This document shows, piece by piece, positions 8,197-17,079 of a stretch of DNA of 64,000 nucleotides. The DNA is taken from NCBI GenBank assembly GCA_944387015.1, contig CALXDH010000003.1, positions 36,648-100,647 on the forward strand, in the 5' to 3' direction. The translations under genes and the position numbers were made by a program. The stretch is from an uncultured Oscillospiraceae bacterium (GTDB lineage Bacteria > Bacillota > Clostridia > Oscillospirales > Oscillospiraceae). Position 1 is the stretch's first letter, and every line of letters starts with the position of its first letter. Under the pieces are notes generated by a model that saw nothing but the letters and a program-made list of their open reading frames with translations, had not been told where the DNA came from and did no database searches.

Positions 8197-9111
8197 ATGA
8201 AACGATATTTTTTATGTGTGATGGTGGTACTCTCTCTGGTTGCGACAATGATCCCATCAGCTATGGCTGCCGGCACCACTGATAACGGAATTACCGTTGC
8301 GGAGCCCAGTACCCCCGAGATTTGCTATCCCACATCCGTTACCTGTAGCGAGGACGGGAGCGAAATTCGCAAAGTGTATGATCTGGCGCCGGAAGATGAT
8401 CCTGCAGGAATTCCTCGCTCAGACTTTCAGCAGGATGGGTTCCACTACACGCTGACAGACCTTCTGAAGCAGGAACTTCCTGAAAATGAAAGCCGACAGC
8501 ACACGGAGACCGTCTCACTGCAAAGTGATAAAAAGGATATGGAGTCTGTGTTGGCTCTCCTGCCGCAAGAAAAGGAGTTTGTCACAGATGATGGGCTGAT
8601 GGGGACGCTGACACTGCAGCTGGCAACCGTCCAGGTTGAGCCTTCGGGATACGCCACCTCTACAAAGAAAGTGAGTGCCACCCGCTCTTATCCAAACCTC
8701 ATTAACCAGGACACGTCCAATATTCCCAAAAGCATTCAGGAGGATGGCCGGACGCTGACCTTGGATGACATCACCTGGAAAACCGATAATACTGTGAATG
8801 TAGATGGCTATGCGCTAGGGGACCGCTTCACCGCTGTGGCCACCTATACCGGGAGTGCAACCAGCAGCTACGTAAAAGGGTATACCGTCACAGCGGATTA
8901 CTCTGGCACAGTCAGCCATATCGCCTTGAATCGGGTGCGATATGTGGCAATCTTTGAGGGGACTCCGGTAACACCTCTGGAAAGCGACAGTTTCGAGCCC
9001 GCGTTTACATTCAATTGGCTTTACGTCGCCATTCCTGCTGCTGTGGTCCTTTTGGCAGGCTGTGCAATTGGGGCTGGCCTCATCTACAAACGCCGAAAGG
9101 AGAATGGTTGA
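8197..9111 (+). CDS. Secreted, membrane-anchored surface protein
   Basis: The protein has a clear signal peptide (residues 1-25, ending AMAAG), an extracellular region of about 240 residues rich in Thr and Ser, and one C-terminal membrane helix (LYVAIPAAVVLLAGCAIGAGL) followed by KRRKE. It is therefore a single-pass protein exposed outside the cell. Its gene starts after AAGGAGGGTGAAAAT and lies directly before the sortase gene, with a 1-bp gap to the sortase ATG. Sortase-linked surface assembly is the likely context. It has no LPXTG motif, so it is probably a partner or scaffold rather than a substrate. No domain family is recognised. Confidence 0.75.
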   Translation: MKRYFLCVMVVLSLVATMIPSAMAAGTTDNGITVAEPSTPEICYPTSVTCSEDGSEIRKVYDLAPEDDPAGIPRSDFQQDGFHYTLTDLLKQELPENESRQHTETVSLQSDKKDMESVLALLPQEKEFVTDDGLMGTLTLQLATVQVEPSGYATSTKKVSATRSYPNLINQDTSNIPKSIQEDGRTLTLDDITWKTDNTVNVDGYALGDRFTAVATYTGSATSSYVKGYTVTADYSGTVSHIALNRVRYVAIFEGTPVTPLESDSFEPAFTFNWLYVAIPAAVVLLAGCAIGAGLIYKRRKENG

Positions 9112-9112
9112 T

Positions 9113-9907
9113 ATGAATTTAATGCGTTCGCTGACAATCGTACTGGTGCTTGTATCTCTTTTCACAATACCAGCAGATGCGCTGGAGTATTCCATCGAAA
9201 GCGAAGATTCTACTATATTCGGCATTCCGACGACTGTCGAAACACAAGATGTTGATAAGCTGGTGGAAAATGTGGATAAGAGCAAGAACGCCGCGCTGAT
9301 TCCTCCTGCCTTCGGCAGCCCCAGCGCCTATACACTCAACACTGGAACTTACCTTACACCCAATCTGGCACCCGGCGGCATGGCAGCCACCGGTGCCGTC
9401 ATCAACGGTGGCACCGCAGCAGTCGTTACTCCTGGAACGCCCACCATCAGCACGCCCCCCTCATCCGGTAGTTCTTCGTCCTCCGACACCGTCGGCTACA
9501 CCGAGGTGACGGAGGATCTTTATTATTCCGGCGGGTATCTCGCAACGCTGAAGATCCCTGCTCTTGATCTCTCGGTGAAGGTCTATCAGGGAACAGACAG
9601 CGCAACGCTCCGCAAGGGCGTCGGGCACTTCGAGGAGACATCCGTATGGAGTGGCAATGTTGCGCTGGCTTCGCATAACAGAGGCGCAAATGATTACTTT
9701 GGAGAGATCCATACCCTGGACATCGGGGACAAGATCCAGTACACCACAAAACTGGGAACCCGGACCTATCGGGTGACCTCGGTAGAGAAAATCTCCGAAA
9801 TGGATCGTAGTGGCTTGACAGCCACTACGGAGAACTGCCTGACACTCTATACCTGTGTCCGCAATCAAAGCGTTTACCGCTGGTGTGTGCGGGCAAACGC
9901 AGTGTAA
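9113..9907 (+). CDS. Sortase-family transpeptidase
   Basis: Sortases cut a surface-protein sorting signal and join it to the cell wall or to a pilin. ATG 9113, with AAAGGAG at 9096-9102, gives a 264-residue protein. It has a signal or anchor segment (residues 4-22), a low-complexity Gly/Ser/Thr/Pro linker to about residue 145, and a C-terminal sortase domain. The catalytic set is visible: His in ASHNRG, Cys in TLYTCV and Arg in WCVRA. The likely substrate is the large Cna_B adhesin at 11973-16685, which ends in LPRTGY. Class is uncertain; B/D-like is my best reading. Confidence 0.85.
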   Translation: MNLMRSLTIVLVLVSLFTIPADALEYSIESEDSTIFGIPTTVETQDVDKLVENVDKSKNAALIPPAFGSPSAYTLNTGTYLTPNLAPGGMAATGAVINGGTAAVVTPGTPTISTPPSSGSSSSSDTVGYTEVTEDLYYSGGYLATLKIPALDLSVKVYQGTDSATLRKGVGHFEETSVWSGNVALASHNRGANDYFGEIHTLDIGDKIQYTTKLGTRTYRVTSVEKISEMDRSGLTATTENCLTLYTCVRNQSVYRWCVRANAV

Positions 9908-9918
9908 ATGTGCTGCGG

Positions 9919-10002
9919 CTATTTCTTTTGGGCAAGAATAAAAACGTTTATCACCCCCGTAATTAGAATTCCCAGTTGAATTAGATCGCTGTATGTAACC
10001 AT
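9919..10002 (-). CDS. Putative holin-like toxin peptide (27 aa)
   Basis: Reading the minus strand from ATG 10002 gives MVTYSDLIQLGILITGVINV followed by FILAQKK. This is a short N terminus, one membrane helix and a basic tail. It matches the layout of the small putative holin-like toxins of Firmicutes (type I toxin family). A GGAGGA ribosome binding site at 10011-10016 is spaced 8 nt from the ATG. A TATACT -10-like hexamer lies further upstream, near 10053-10058. Type I toxins are normally held off by an antisense RNA; none can be proven here. It would act at the cytoplasmic membrane and could stabilise the ICE by post-segregational killing. Confidence 0.7.
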   Translation of the reverse strand: MVTYSDLIQLGILITGVINVFILAQKK

Positions 10003-10130
10003 GTGTTTATTCCTCCAGTCAAGGCAGAGTTTGGTTAACCATCGCAAGGAAGTATACCATACAGAATTTCCATACAACATACTTATTCTAATAATAAGTA
10101 CTTGCTAAAAAGAGCGGAATTTCTAAAATA

Positions 10131-10159
10131 TTTACATTTTCTTAAATTTTTAGCTCTAT
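10131..10159 (+). promoter_or_regulatory. Candidate TcdR-type promoter upstream of CAP gene
   Basis: TTTACA at 10131-10136 is followed after exactly 17 bp by CTCTAT at 10154-10159. This fits the TTTACW-N17-CTCYNT pattern found upstream of the sigma factor, the holin and two effectors in this element. It lies 120 bp before the CAP-domain gene. The local sequence is AT-rich, so chance is possible. Otherwise the 9908-10279 gap holds the small toxin gene and short hairpins (for example GGATGA/TCATCC near 10180-10200). Confidence 0.4.
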
Positions 10160-10279
10160 GCATATTGCTTCGTTGTGAGGGGATGATTTCTCCAGTCATC
10201 CGTTGAAATCTGTTCGACTTCTCCATAGTTCTCTGCTATGGTGTTGGTATGGAAAATCCATTAAAAAGGAGGACCGATT

Positions 10280-11044
10280 ATGAAGAAACATGTCCATTAC
10301 ACATTGACTCTCATAGTAGGGATTGCGTTGGGCGCAGTTTTATGTGGAGGAGCCTACGCTGCCGGAGTTATGGCTCAGCCCACTTGGCAACCCATCTATA
10401 TAGATGGGGATCGGGTTGAGATGGAGGCATACAACATTAACGGCAACAACTACGTAAGACTCCGGGACATCGGAAAGGAAGTCGGATTCAACGTCTATTG
10501 GCAAGACGGTGTTCGGATAGACAGGAGTTCGGATTACACTGGAGAACCGCCAGTCACATCGTCACCCGACGAAATAAACACGTCAAGCATATCTAGCATG
10601 GACGATGTGAAGTCGAAAATCGTCTCTCTTACCAATGATCTCAGGAAACAGAATAACCTGAAGGAACTACAGACCAGTGATCTCCTAATGCAGGCAGCTC
10701 AAGTTCGTGCTGACGAGATCGCATTATCTGGCGTTTACTCGCATACCAGACCGAATGGAAAGCCTTTCTACGCGGTGACGGATTGCCCGTATGCTGCTGA
10801 GAACATTGACTGCGTTATGGATCTCTACCTGACTCAGCAGAATAAGAGCTTGGCAGAGACAGCGATTTATGACTGGCGTGTGTCTGAGGGGCACCTGAAA
10901 AATATGCTGAATACACAAGTATCTGCTATTGGCGTTGGAATTGCAAAAGGAGCTGATGCAAACGGTATGGAGAGTTGGTATTGTGTGCAACTCTTCCTGT
11001 ACGATGGCTATACAATTACATGGGTAGATTCCCCAGCCACATAG
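10280..11044 (+). CDS. Secreted CAP/SCP-domain protein with stalk domain
   Basis: A signal peptide (residues 1-28) leads to a short domain like the copper amine oxidase N-terminal stalk (YVRLRDIGKEVGFNVYW). A CAP/SCP domain follows from residue about 110. CAP motifs include LTNDLRKQN, an SHTRPNGKPF strand and a WRVSEGHLKNML helix containing the HxxN-type block. These extracellular proteins are often stress, wall-binding or protease-like factors; the biochemical activity is not established for most. The start is ATG 10280 with AAAAAGGAGG. A strong terminator follows, so it is probably monocistronic. Confidence 0.85.
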   Translation: MKKHVHYTLTLIVGIALGAVLCGGAYAAGVMAQPTWQPIYIDGDRVEMEAYNINGNNYVRLRDIGKEVGFNVYWQDGVRIDRSSDYTGEPPVTSSPDEINTSSISSMDDVKSKIVSLTNDLRKQNNLKELQTSDLLMQAAQVRADEIALSGVYSHTRPNGKPFYAVTDCPYAAENIDCVMDLYLTQQNKSLAETAIYDWRVSEGHLKNMLNTQVSAIGVGIAKGADANGMESWYCVQLFLYDGYTITWVDSPAT

Positions 11045-11063
11045 GATCACGGTTACCAAAAAA

Positions 11064-11093
11064 GGAGCAGGCTTTTTAGCCTGCTCCCTTCTT
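11064..11093 (+). terminator. Intrinsic terminator after CAP gene
   Basis: A perfect 10-bp stem (GGAGCAGGCT with AGCCTGCTCC), a TTTT loop and a following CTTCTTTT form an intrinsic terminator. The opposite-strand gene ends at its right edge, so it may serve both. Confidence 0.85.
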
Positions 11094-11759
11094 TTAAGAA
11101 TCTTTGCAATATCGCTGGAGTCCGCAGTTGTAAAGCGCGGCCATGCGCGGCTCCATTACGGGGATTGTTTCTTCGTCCTCTTCAGTTTGCAGGAACCAGG
11201 ACTCTCCATCTGTTTGCAGGCAATTTGCCAAATCGCTTAGGGAGTAAACATCCATCTGAATGCTACCTCTTTCCCACATTGAAAGGATGTATGGGACATC
11301 TACATCCGATGGAGAATCGATGATGGCCAGACTCAGTTCAGGGATATAGGCACCGCCAAATGACTGACTAATCTGTGCGTCTTCAAAGCCACTGTCGGCA
11401 AAAGCCTCCACGGCCTCCGCCAGATCCGTATTGTTCCAGACGGGTGCAATTACATAGCTGGTTTTCAAATTGACTTTCTTCTTTCCAGAAGGCTGAAAGT
11501 CGGAGATCGGAATTAAATCGTCGATAACAAAAGGTGTCGTTTTTGTCTTGGGGAGAAAGATCCGAGAGGCACTGTCGGCAGCCATACTGCTTGCCAGTGC
11601 ACGGATTGCCCAGTCCAGGAACACATCAAAACTCCGGCCGGACTCCCTGCAGCGGTGAAGTGCTTGGTTTTGAAATTTAGAGAACGCCTGATAGTCTGCA
11701 AGTGCCATGGGGGGAAGTGGGCTTTCCCACAGATCCTTCATGGGAGAGAAATTAAACAT
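11094..11759 (-). CDS. ICE protein of unknown function, antisense to neighbours
   Basis: The 221-residue soluble protein starts at ATG 11759 behind CTGGAGGC. It contains a Lys-rich strand (SGKKKVNLKTSYVIAPVW) and ends with a Cys-containing tail. I do not recognise the family. It is the only gene on the minus strand in the surface module and lies between the CAP gene and the adhesin, so it is transcribed independently. With the divergent adhesin start it shares an intergenic region of about 210 bp that also holds the attenuator-like hairpin. It could be a local regulator or a cargo gene; nothing in the sequence decides. Confidence 0.6.
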   Translation of the reverse strand: MFNFSPMKDLWESPLPPMALADYQAFSKFQNQALHRCRESGRSFDVFLDWAIRALASSMAADSASRIFLPKTKTTPFVIDDLIPISDFQPSGKKKVNLKTSYVIAPVWNNTDLAEAVEAFADSGFEDAQISQSFGGAYIPELSLAIIDSPSDVDVPYILSMWERGSIQMDVYSLSDLANCLQTDGESWFLQTEEDEETIPVMEPRMAALYNCGLQRYCKDS

Positions 11760-11923
11760 GGATGCCTCCAGATTCGACTGAAATCGCCCCTCATTTTACC
11801 ACAGCAACCCTTTGAAAACAATGAGCACTCTATCGGGCATTAGTATCCACTCAGTTTATAGGCAACTTGCTTTTCCCATGGATCAGTATGCATAACTTTA
11901 TGTCTAGGCCACGAAATGCTTGA

Positions 11924-11957
11924 TCAGCATACAACTTGTATGCTGACCCTTTTTTTG
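11924..11957 (+). terminator. Attenuator-like hairpin in the adhesin leader
   Basis: A 10-bp perfect stem (TCAGCATACA 11924-11933 with TGTATGCTGA 11937-11946), a 3-nt loop and CCCTTTTTTT lie 16 bp before the adhesin ATG. The upstream gene is divergent and ends elsewhere, so this terminator stands in the leader of the adhesin mRNA. A promoter-like TTGCTT-N17-TATGCA region lies at about 11868-11895. Confidence 0.6.
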
Positions 11958-11972
11958 GCCGGAAAGGAAATC

Positions 11973-14900
11973 ATGAAAAAGAGAATTATAGCCCTTCTTC
12001 TGACTCTGCTGACAATTTTGACTCTGCTTCCGACAGCAGCGTTTGCGGCAGAGTCCACCGGCGTTGGGATCACGCCGGTGACGGACCCAAACCTCTGGAC
12101 GACCCGCCTGACCGCATCTGGTCAGACATACAGCTACCGGCCACCCACCGCAGCAGGCAGGCAGCTCTATTGTATGGACCTGGGTTACTCCTATCGTTAT
12201 GGAACGGAGTCTTTCCTCAAGTCTTATACGTACCGCTCTGCCACCGGCACAGACGCAGATGCGCTCTGGAGTGAAATGGTAGCCAAGACCGGCCTGGGTG
12301 AGATGGATGCGGCTACGCAGGAGAACGTCAAGTGGATGATGTCCTACATCGCGGACTACACCGGTGAGATCCCCGGCAGCCTGTTCATGGCGCTGCAGAC
12401 TTATATCTGGGACAACCAGAGCGACAAGTCCGCGGGCGGTGACCCTTCCGGCGACATCGATGCCGGCGGCTTCGCCAATCAGGATACCTACGACCAGTAT
12501 GTGGGGTATTACAACTGGCTCCTGGGTCAGAAAGCCAACGAGGATGCAGAACTGCAGGCAAAGGTAGAGGAATACGCTGAACAAGGTATCCAGGCATCCA
12601 TTGTGGAGGATGACAGCTCCAAGTGGGCGGTCCTGGCAACCTCCAGTGTCTCCGGCCGACAGGCGTTTGCGGCTTATCACGCTACTCGGAAAATTGTGAC
12701 GGGGCCGTCTTCTGGTGATGGAGATAATCCACCCCCGGTTGCTGGGGATGGCGACATCACCTTTAAGAAAGTGCAGGCAGGAACAGACCGGGGCCTGGAT
12801 GGCGCCGTCTATAACATCTATCGGGACGGTCAGATCGTTGGCAGCGATGTGACGTCCAATGGGGGAATCATCGAGGTAAACGATGTTACCAAGGGACTGT
12901 GGACCTTCGTGGAGCGAGAGGCTCCGGAGGGCTTCGCCCTGGACCCTACGCCCCACAGTGTCTATGTGGATGTCACCGATGGAGACAAGCAGTACACTGT
13001 CACAGCGGAGGACGAGGAGCTTCCAAATTTGGAAATCATCAAAACGGACGCACTTTCCGGAGAACCAGTCCCCAATACGGTGATTTCTGTCAAATCCGTA
13101 ACCGGCAGCTATTCTACCTCCGTGTCCACAGGAAAAGACGGAACAGCCACGCTGGAATCTCTGCCCGCCGGTGTTTACGTTCTGTGCGAGGAATCGGTTC
13201 CGTCGCCTTACGTTCTCTGCCATACCGAGCAGACTGTGGCGCTCCGACCCGGAAAGACCACGGAAGCCCGGTTCCAGGACTACCAGAAACCGGGCCTTGA
13301 GATTTTGAAGAAAAACATTGCTGATAACAGCCCCATCGAGGGTGTGACCTACAAAATTGAACAGATCGATGGCGACTACTCTACCTCCGCCACCACGGAC
13401 GAGCAGGGCCGTATTTTCTTGGAACTGCCCGTGGGCAGCTATGAGATCACAGAGGTGAACGTACCCTCGAATGTGATCCTCTGTGATATTCCCCAGACTA
13501 TTTCCCTTGAGGCGGGCGGAACACAGACGGTCACGTTCTTCAACGCCGTCAAACCCTCCCTGACCATTCTGAAGCGTAATTCGGTGACGAAAGATCCTCT
13601 GGAAGATACACGCTTCCACATCTACTATGGCAGCGATCACACCGAAACCGGAGAGATGCACGATCTGGGCACCTACTATACCGACTCTGACGGCAAAATC
13701 GTTCTCACCGATATCAACAGAGGATGGTATAAGGTAGTGGAGGAGGAACCCAGCACAGGATTCTCCATCCAGGGGGACGGCGTTTACGAATTCTATCTGG
13801 AAGGCGGCGCCAGTAAGGAACTGGTCGTGGACAACGTACCTCTGTCAGCATTGGTCGTTTATAAGTACGATTCAAAGACAGGGGCCGCCCTCAAAGGAGC
13901 GCGCTTCGAACTGCGTTACCTCAGCGGTGAGACATCCGGTACCGGCGGCACGGTGATCGGAACGTACACCACGTCAGCCAATGGCTCCTTTACTGTTACG
14001 GGACTTCGTGAGGGCACATATATCTGTCAGGAACTGGAAAGCCCGGACGGCCATATCATTGATTCAGAACCCCAGACCGTCTATATCTCCGGCAAGGACC
14101 AGGACGTGGTGACGCTGCGCTTCGGCAATGCGCCCCTGGGCTCTCTGCTGATCACGAAGGTCAGCAATGACGATAAGCATGAGCCGCTATCTGATGTGGA
14201 ATTCCTGGTGACCGACAGTGCCGGAAACTATCTCGGCAATGCCAACGGGAAGTATACGACCAATAGCGCAGGCGAGATCCTGATCGACGGCATCACTCCT
14301 GGAACCACGGTGGTGGTACGGGAAATTCGAGCAAAAACAGGCTATCTCCTGGACGGCACTCCCCAGTCTGCCCTGATCAAAAGCGGAGAAACCGCTCGTC
14401 TGGAATTCCGAAATGCTCCTGCTGGGACGCTGATCATTCAGAAGAACAGCAGCGGAGCAGGCCATGAGCCACTGGAGGGTGTGGAGTTCAAGGTGACATA
14501 TGCAGACGGAAGCTTCGTGGCGGACGAGTATGGGCAGCTTTCCTCCAACGGCCTCTACTACACAGATAAAAACGGTCAGATCAAGATTACCGGTGTAGTC
14601 GGCACACTGGTGGTCACTGAGACTGCCACCATCTCCGGCTACACCATTGATCCGGCTACCCAAAGCCAGACAGTGGTCGTTCATCCAAATGACACGCAGA
14701 CCTTGCATTTTTACAACACGCCTCAGACAACTCTGGTGCTCCAGAAATTCATTTCCGGGACGAAGAACGAGCCTCTGCCCGGCGTGGAATTCCTGGTGAC
14801 GGATTCTTCCGGCGCAGTGGTAGGCCCCAATAACGGTGTTTATACCACCGGGGCAGATGGAAGAGTGGTCATTTCCGGCTTAACACCCGGCACCACCGTC

Positions 14901-16685
14901 ACCGCGCGGGAGACCAAAACAGCGGAGGGATATGTGCTGGATGGCACGCCTCAGAGTATCCTCATCAAGGAGGGTGAGGTCCAGACCCTGACCTTCTGGA
15001 ACGAGCTTGCCGGGACCATTGTCATCCGAAAGCTGAATTCTGTGACGAAGGAGCCTCTGGCCGGTGTTGAATTTGAATTGACCTACGCGGATGGCAGCTA
15101 TGTGGATGACGCCAATGGGCATCTTTCAAGCCTGGGCCTTTACACCACAGATGCCAATGGTGAGATCCGTATCTCCGGTATCACCGGGACGATTGTGGTA
15201 AAAGAGGCCAAGACAATTGATGGATATACCATTGATCCGGCCACTCAGGTGCAGACCGTGACCGTTAATCCTGAAGACACGCAGACGTTGACGTTTTACA
15301 ATGATCCCATCGGCGGTGTGGAGGTCGTCAAGGTGGATGCGGATAAACAGACAAAGCGTCTGGCCAATGCCACCTTTGAGATCCGCAGGATGGATGACTC
15401 GCTGGTGGACACTGTGACCACCGATGAAAATGGCCGGGTATTTTTGCCTTTGGAGGACGGTGCCTATTATGGCGTTGAAATCCATGCACCGGAAGGCTTC
15501 AAACTGGATGATACCCCGCATTATTTTGAGGTGAAGGACGGGAAAACTACGATCCTGACCGTATCCAACCGTGCGATCTCCGGCATCCTCATTCACAAAA
15601 CGGACAGTACCACTGGGGAAGGACTCTACGGTGTCTCTTTCATCCTGTATGACAGCACCAATACGCCTATCGGCCAGTACACCAGCGACGATAGAGGCTA
15701 TGTCTACATCGAGGATCTGGAGAGTGGCCGCTACTACTTGCGGGAGCTGGAAAATGAAGGCTATGTGCCGGATACCGAGCGGAAAACAGTCTATGTGAGA
15801 TCCAGCCAGACGACGCTGGTGGAGTGGGAGAATACCCCTATCACCGGTCAGATCCAGATCACCAAGACCTCTGCGGACTACAACAGCATGAACGGCTGGC
15901 CTGCCGGGACGCCGATTCCCAACACGGAATTTGAGATCTACAACTATCGGACCGGCAATCTGGTGGACACTATCGTCACGGATAAGAATGGCGTCGCGGT
16001 ATCTAAGCCACTGCCCCTGGGCCGCTACAAGATTGTGGAATCCAAGGCTGCGGAATTCTACGGATTGGACAAGACCCCTATTGAGGTGGAGATCGAGTTC
16101 GCGGGGCAAATTGTCAAGACTGCTATGACCAATAAGAGCCTCTACACCAATGTTTCCATCAAGAAAACTGGGTTCGTGGAGGCAGTTCCCGGCCAGATGC
16201 TGCGCTATGACTTTACTGGCATCGCTAACAATTCCACTACGGCCCTGGAGTCCTTCTACTGGAGAGACACCTTGCCCACTTTTGCGGCACTGAACAAAAT
16301 CGTGACTGGCACCTACAACGTGCCTGGCAATTACAAGATCGTCTATAAGACGACTCTCAGCGGCAGTGCTTGGCGCGTGCTGGCTGATAACCTCAGCACC
16401 CAGCAAAATTACGTGCTGGATGCAAGCCCGGCCGTTCTTGGTCTTGCATCTGGAGAGCGAGTAACAGAGTTCATGGTGTCCTTCGGTATTGTGCCCTCCA
16501 ACTTCCGACAGGTGGAGGCTCCTGTTGTCTACTGCACCGCCAGCAAGTGGCTGACCGGCGGAAGTCAGGTAGTCAACCAGGCCGATGTTGGCGGAGTTTA
16601 TGATGGACAGTGGATTATGGCGACCAGCCGATGGGCAACTCGTATTTACAAGAAAGCTGAGCCGCTTCCCCGCACGGGTTACTAA
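11973..16685 (+). CDS. Large thioester-domain/Cna_B-repeat surface adhesin
   Basis: The 1570-residue adhesin has a signal peptide (residues 1-27) and an N-terminal thioester domain. Cys of LYCMDLG (about residue 67) and Gln of LQTYIW (about 140) can form the internal thioester used for covalent attachment to host ligands. About 12 Cna_B/SpaA repeats of roughly 90 residues follow, each opening with patterns such as ILIHKTDSTTGEGL. A distinct beta domain follows near residues 1390-1550. The protein ends abruptly at EPLPRTGY. That is a sortase-type motif, but the hydrophobic helix and basic tail normally following LPXTG are missing. Its sortase is probably the one at 9113-9907. It likely mediates mating-pair or host adhesion. 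Confidence 0.9.
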   Translation: MKKRIIALLLTLLTILTLLPTAAFAAESTGVGITPVTDPNLWTTRLTASGQTYSYRPPTAAGRQLYCMDLGYSYRYGTESFLKSYTYRSATGTDADALWSEMVAKTGLGEMDAATQENVKWMMSYIADYTGEIPGSLFMALQTYIWDNQSDKSAGGDPSGDIDAGGFANQDTYDQYVGYYNWLLGQKANEDAELQAKVEEYAEQGIQASIVEDDSSKWAVLATSSVSGRQAFAAYHATRKIVTGPSSGDGDNPPPVAGDGDITFKKVQAGTDRGLDGAVYNIYRDGQIVGSDVTSNGGIIEVNDVTKGLWTFVEREAPEGFALDPTPHSVYVDVTDGDKQYTVTAEDEELPNLEIIKTDALSGEPVPNTVISVKSVTGSYSTSVSTGKDGTATLESLPAGVYVLCEESVPSPYVLCHTEQTVALRPGKTTEARFQDYQKPGLEILKKNIADNSPIEGVTYKIEQIDGDYSTSATTDEQGRIFLELPVGSYEITEVNVPSNVILCDIPQTISLEAGGTQTVTFFNAVKPSLTILKRNSVTKDPLEDTRFHIYYGSDHTETGEMHDLGTYYTDSDGKIVLTDINRGWYKVVEEEPSTGFSIQGDGVYEFYLEGGASKELVVDNVPLSALVVYKYDSKTGAALKGARFELRYLSGETSGTGGTVIGTYTTSANGSFTVTGLREGTYICQELESPDGHIIDSEPQTVYISGKDQDVVTLRFGNAPLGSLLITKVSNDDKHEPLSDVEFLVTDSAGNYLGNANGKYTTNSAGEILIDGITPGTTVVVREIRAKTGYLLDGTPQSALIKSGETARLEFRNAPAGTLIIQKNSSGAGHEPLEGVEFKVTYADGSFVADEYGQLSSNGLYYTDKNGQIKITGVVGTLVVTETATISGYTIDPATQSQTVVVHPNDTQTLHFYNTPQTTLVLQKFISGTKNEPLPGVEFLVTDSSGAVVGPNNGVYTTGADGRVVISGLTPGTTVTARETKTAEGYVLDGTPQSILIKEGEVQTLTFWNELAGTIVIRKLNSVTKEPLAGVEFELTYADGSYVDDANGHLSSLGLYTTDANGEIRISGITGTIVVKEAKTIDGYTIDPATQVQTVTVNPEDTQTLTFYNDPIGGVEVVKVDADKQTKRLANATFEIRRMDDSLVDTVTTDENGRVFLPLEDGAYYGVEIHAPEGFKLDDTPHYFEVKDGKTTILTVSNRAISGILIHKTDSTTGEGLYGVSFILYDSTNTPIGQYTSDDRGYVYIEDLESGRYYLRELENEGYVPDTERKTVYVRSSQTTLVEWENTPITGQIQITKTSADYNSMNGWPAGTPIPNTEFEIYNYRTGNLVDTIVTDKNGVAVSKPLPLGRYKIVESKAAEFYGLDKTPIEVEIEFAGQIVKTAMTNKSLYTNVSIKKTGFVEAVPGQMLRYDFTGIANNSTTALESFYWRDTLPTFAALNKIVTGTYNVPGNYKIVYKTTLSGSAWRVLADNLSTQQNYVLDASPAVLGLASGERVTEFMVSFGIVPSNFRQVEAPVVYCTASKWLTGGSQVVNQADVGGVYDGQWIMATSRWATRIYKKAEPLPRTGY

Positions 16686-16693
16686 AAAATATT

Positions 16694-16727
16694 GGAGCGC
16701 CGTCCTTGTAGACGGCGCTCCAGCTTT
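16694..16727 (+). terminator. Intrinsic terminator after adhesin
   Basis: An 11-bp perfect stem (GGAGCGCCGTC with GACGGCGCTCC), a 6-nt loop and AGCTTTT follow the adhesin stop. It separates the adhesin transcript from the secretion operon, whose first ribosome binding site (GGAGG) is just downstream. Confidence 0.8.
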
Positions 16728-16742
16728 TCTTCGGAGGTCTTT

Positions 16743-17078
16743 ATGAGCATCAAAAAAATCGCATACCTGCTTGTCTGCACTACGCTCCTAGCGTTGCTTT
16801 GTTCCATTTCAGCCCTGGCAGCAGAAGGTGATGTCGCAAGCGCAGTGGAAGAAACCTGGGACGCTGCGGCAGGCCAAATTAAAACGGTCGTTGACAACGT
16901 AGTCTTTCCTGCATTGGATATGATTCTGGCGATTGCCTTCTTTGTCAAACTCGGATGCGCTTATTTTGACTACAGGGATCGACACCAATTCGAATGGACT
17001 GCGCCAGCCATCCTTTTGGCTTGCCTGATTTTCACACTGACAGCTCCTAAATATATTTGGAGCATAGTGGGAATGTAG
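16743..17078 (+). CDS. DUF3852-family pilin-like membrane protein
   Basis: The 111-residue protein has a signal-like first helix (residues 5-26, ending ALAAEG), a short linker and two further helices (VVFPALDMILAIAFFVKLG and a C-terminal ILLACLIFTL). This is the layout of DUF3852 proteins of clostridial conjugative elements and is similar in design to VirB2/TrbC pilins. It is therefore a candidate pilus or channel subunit. The start is ATG 16743 after TCGGAGG. An opposite-strand gene is inserted directly after it, so the secretion operon is interrupted here. Confidence 0.75.
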   Translation: MSIKKIAYLLVCTTLLALLCSISALAAEGDVASAVEETWDAAAGQIKTVVDNVVFPALDMILAIAFFVKLGCAYFDYRDRHQFEWTAPAILLACLIFTLTAPKYIWSIVGM

Positions 17079-17079
17079 A

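Noticed and set aside
11904-13661. A 585-codon minus-strand frame, and a similar 426-codon one at 15126-16406
   Set aside because: Both are antisense to the Cna_B adhesin repeats and only mirror its codon bias.
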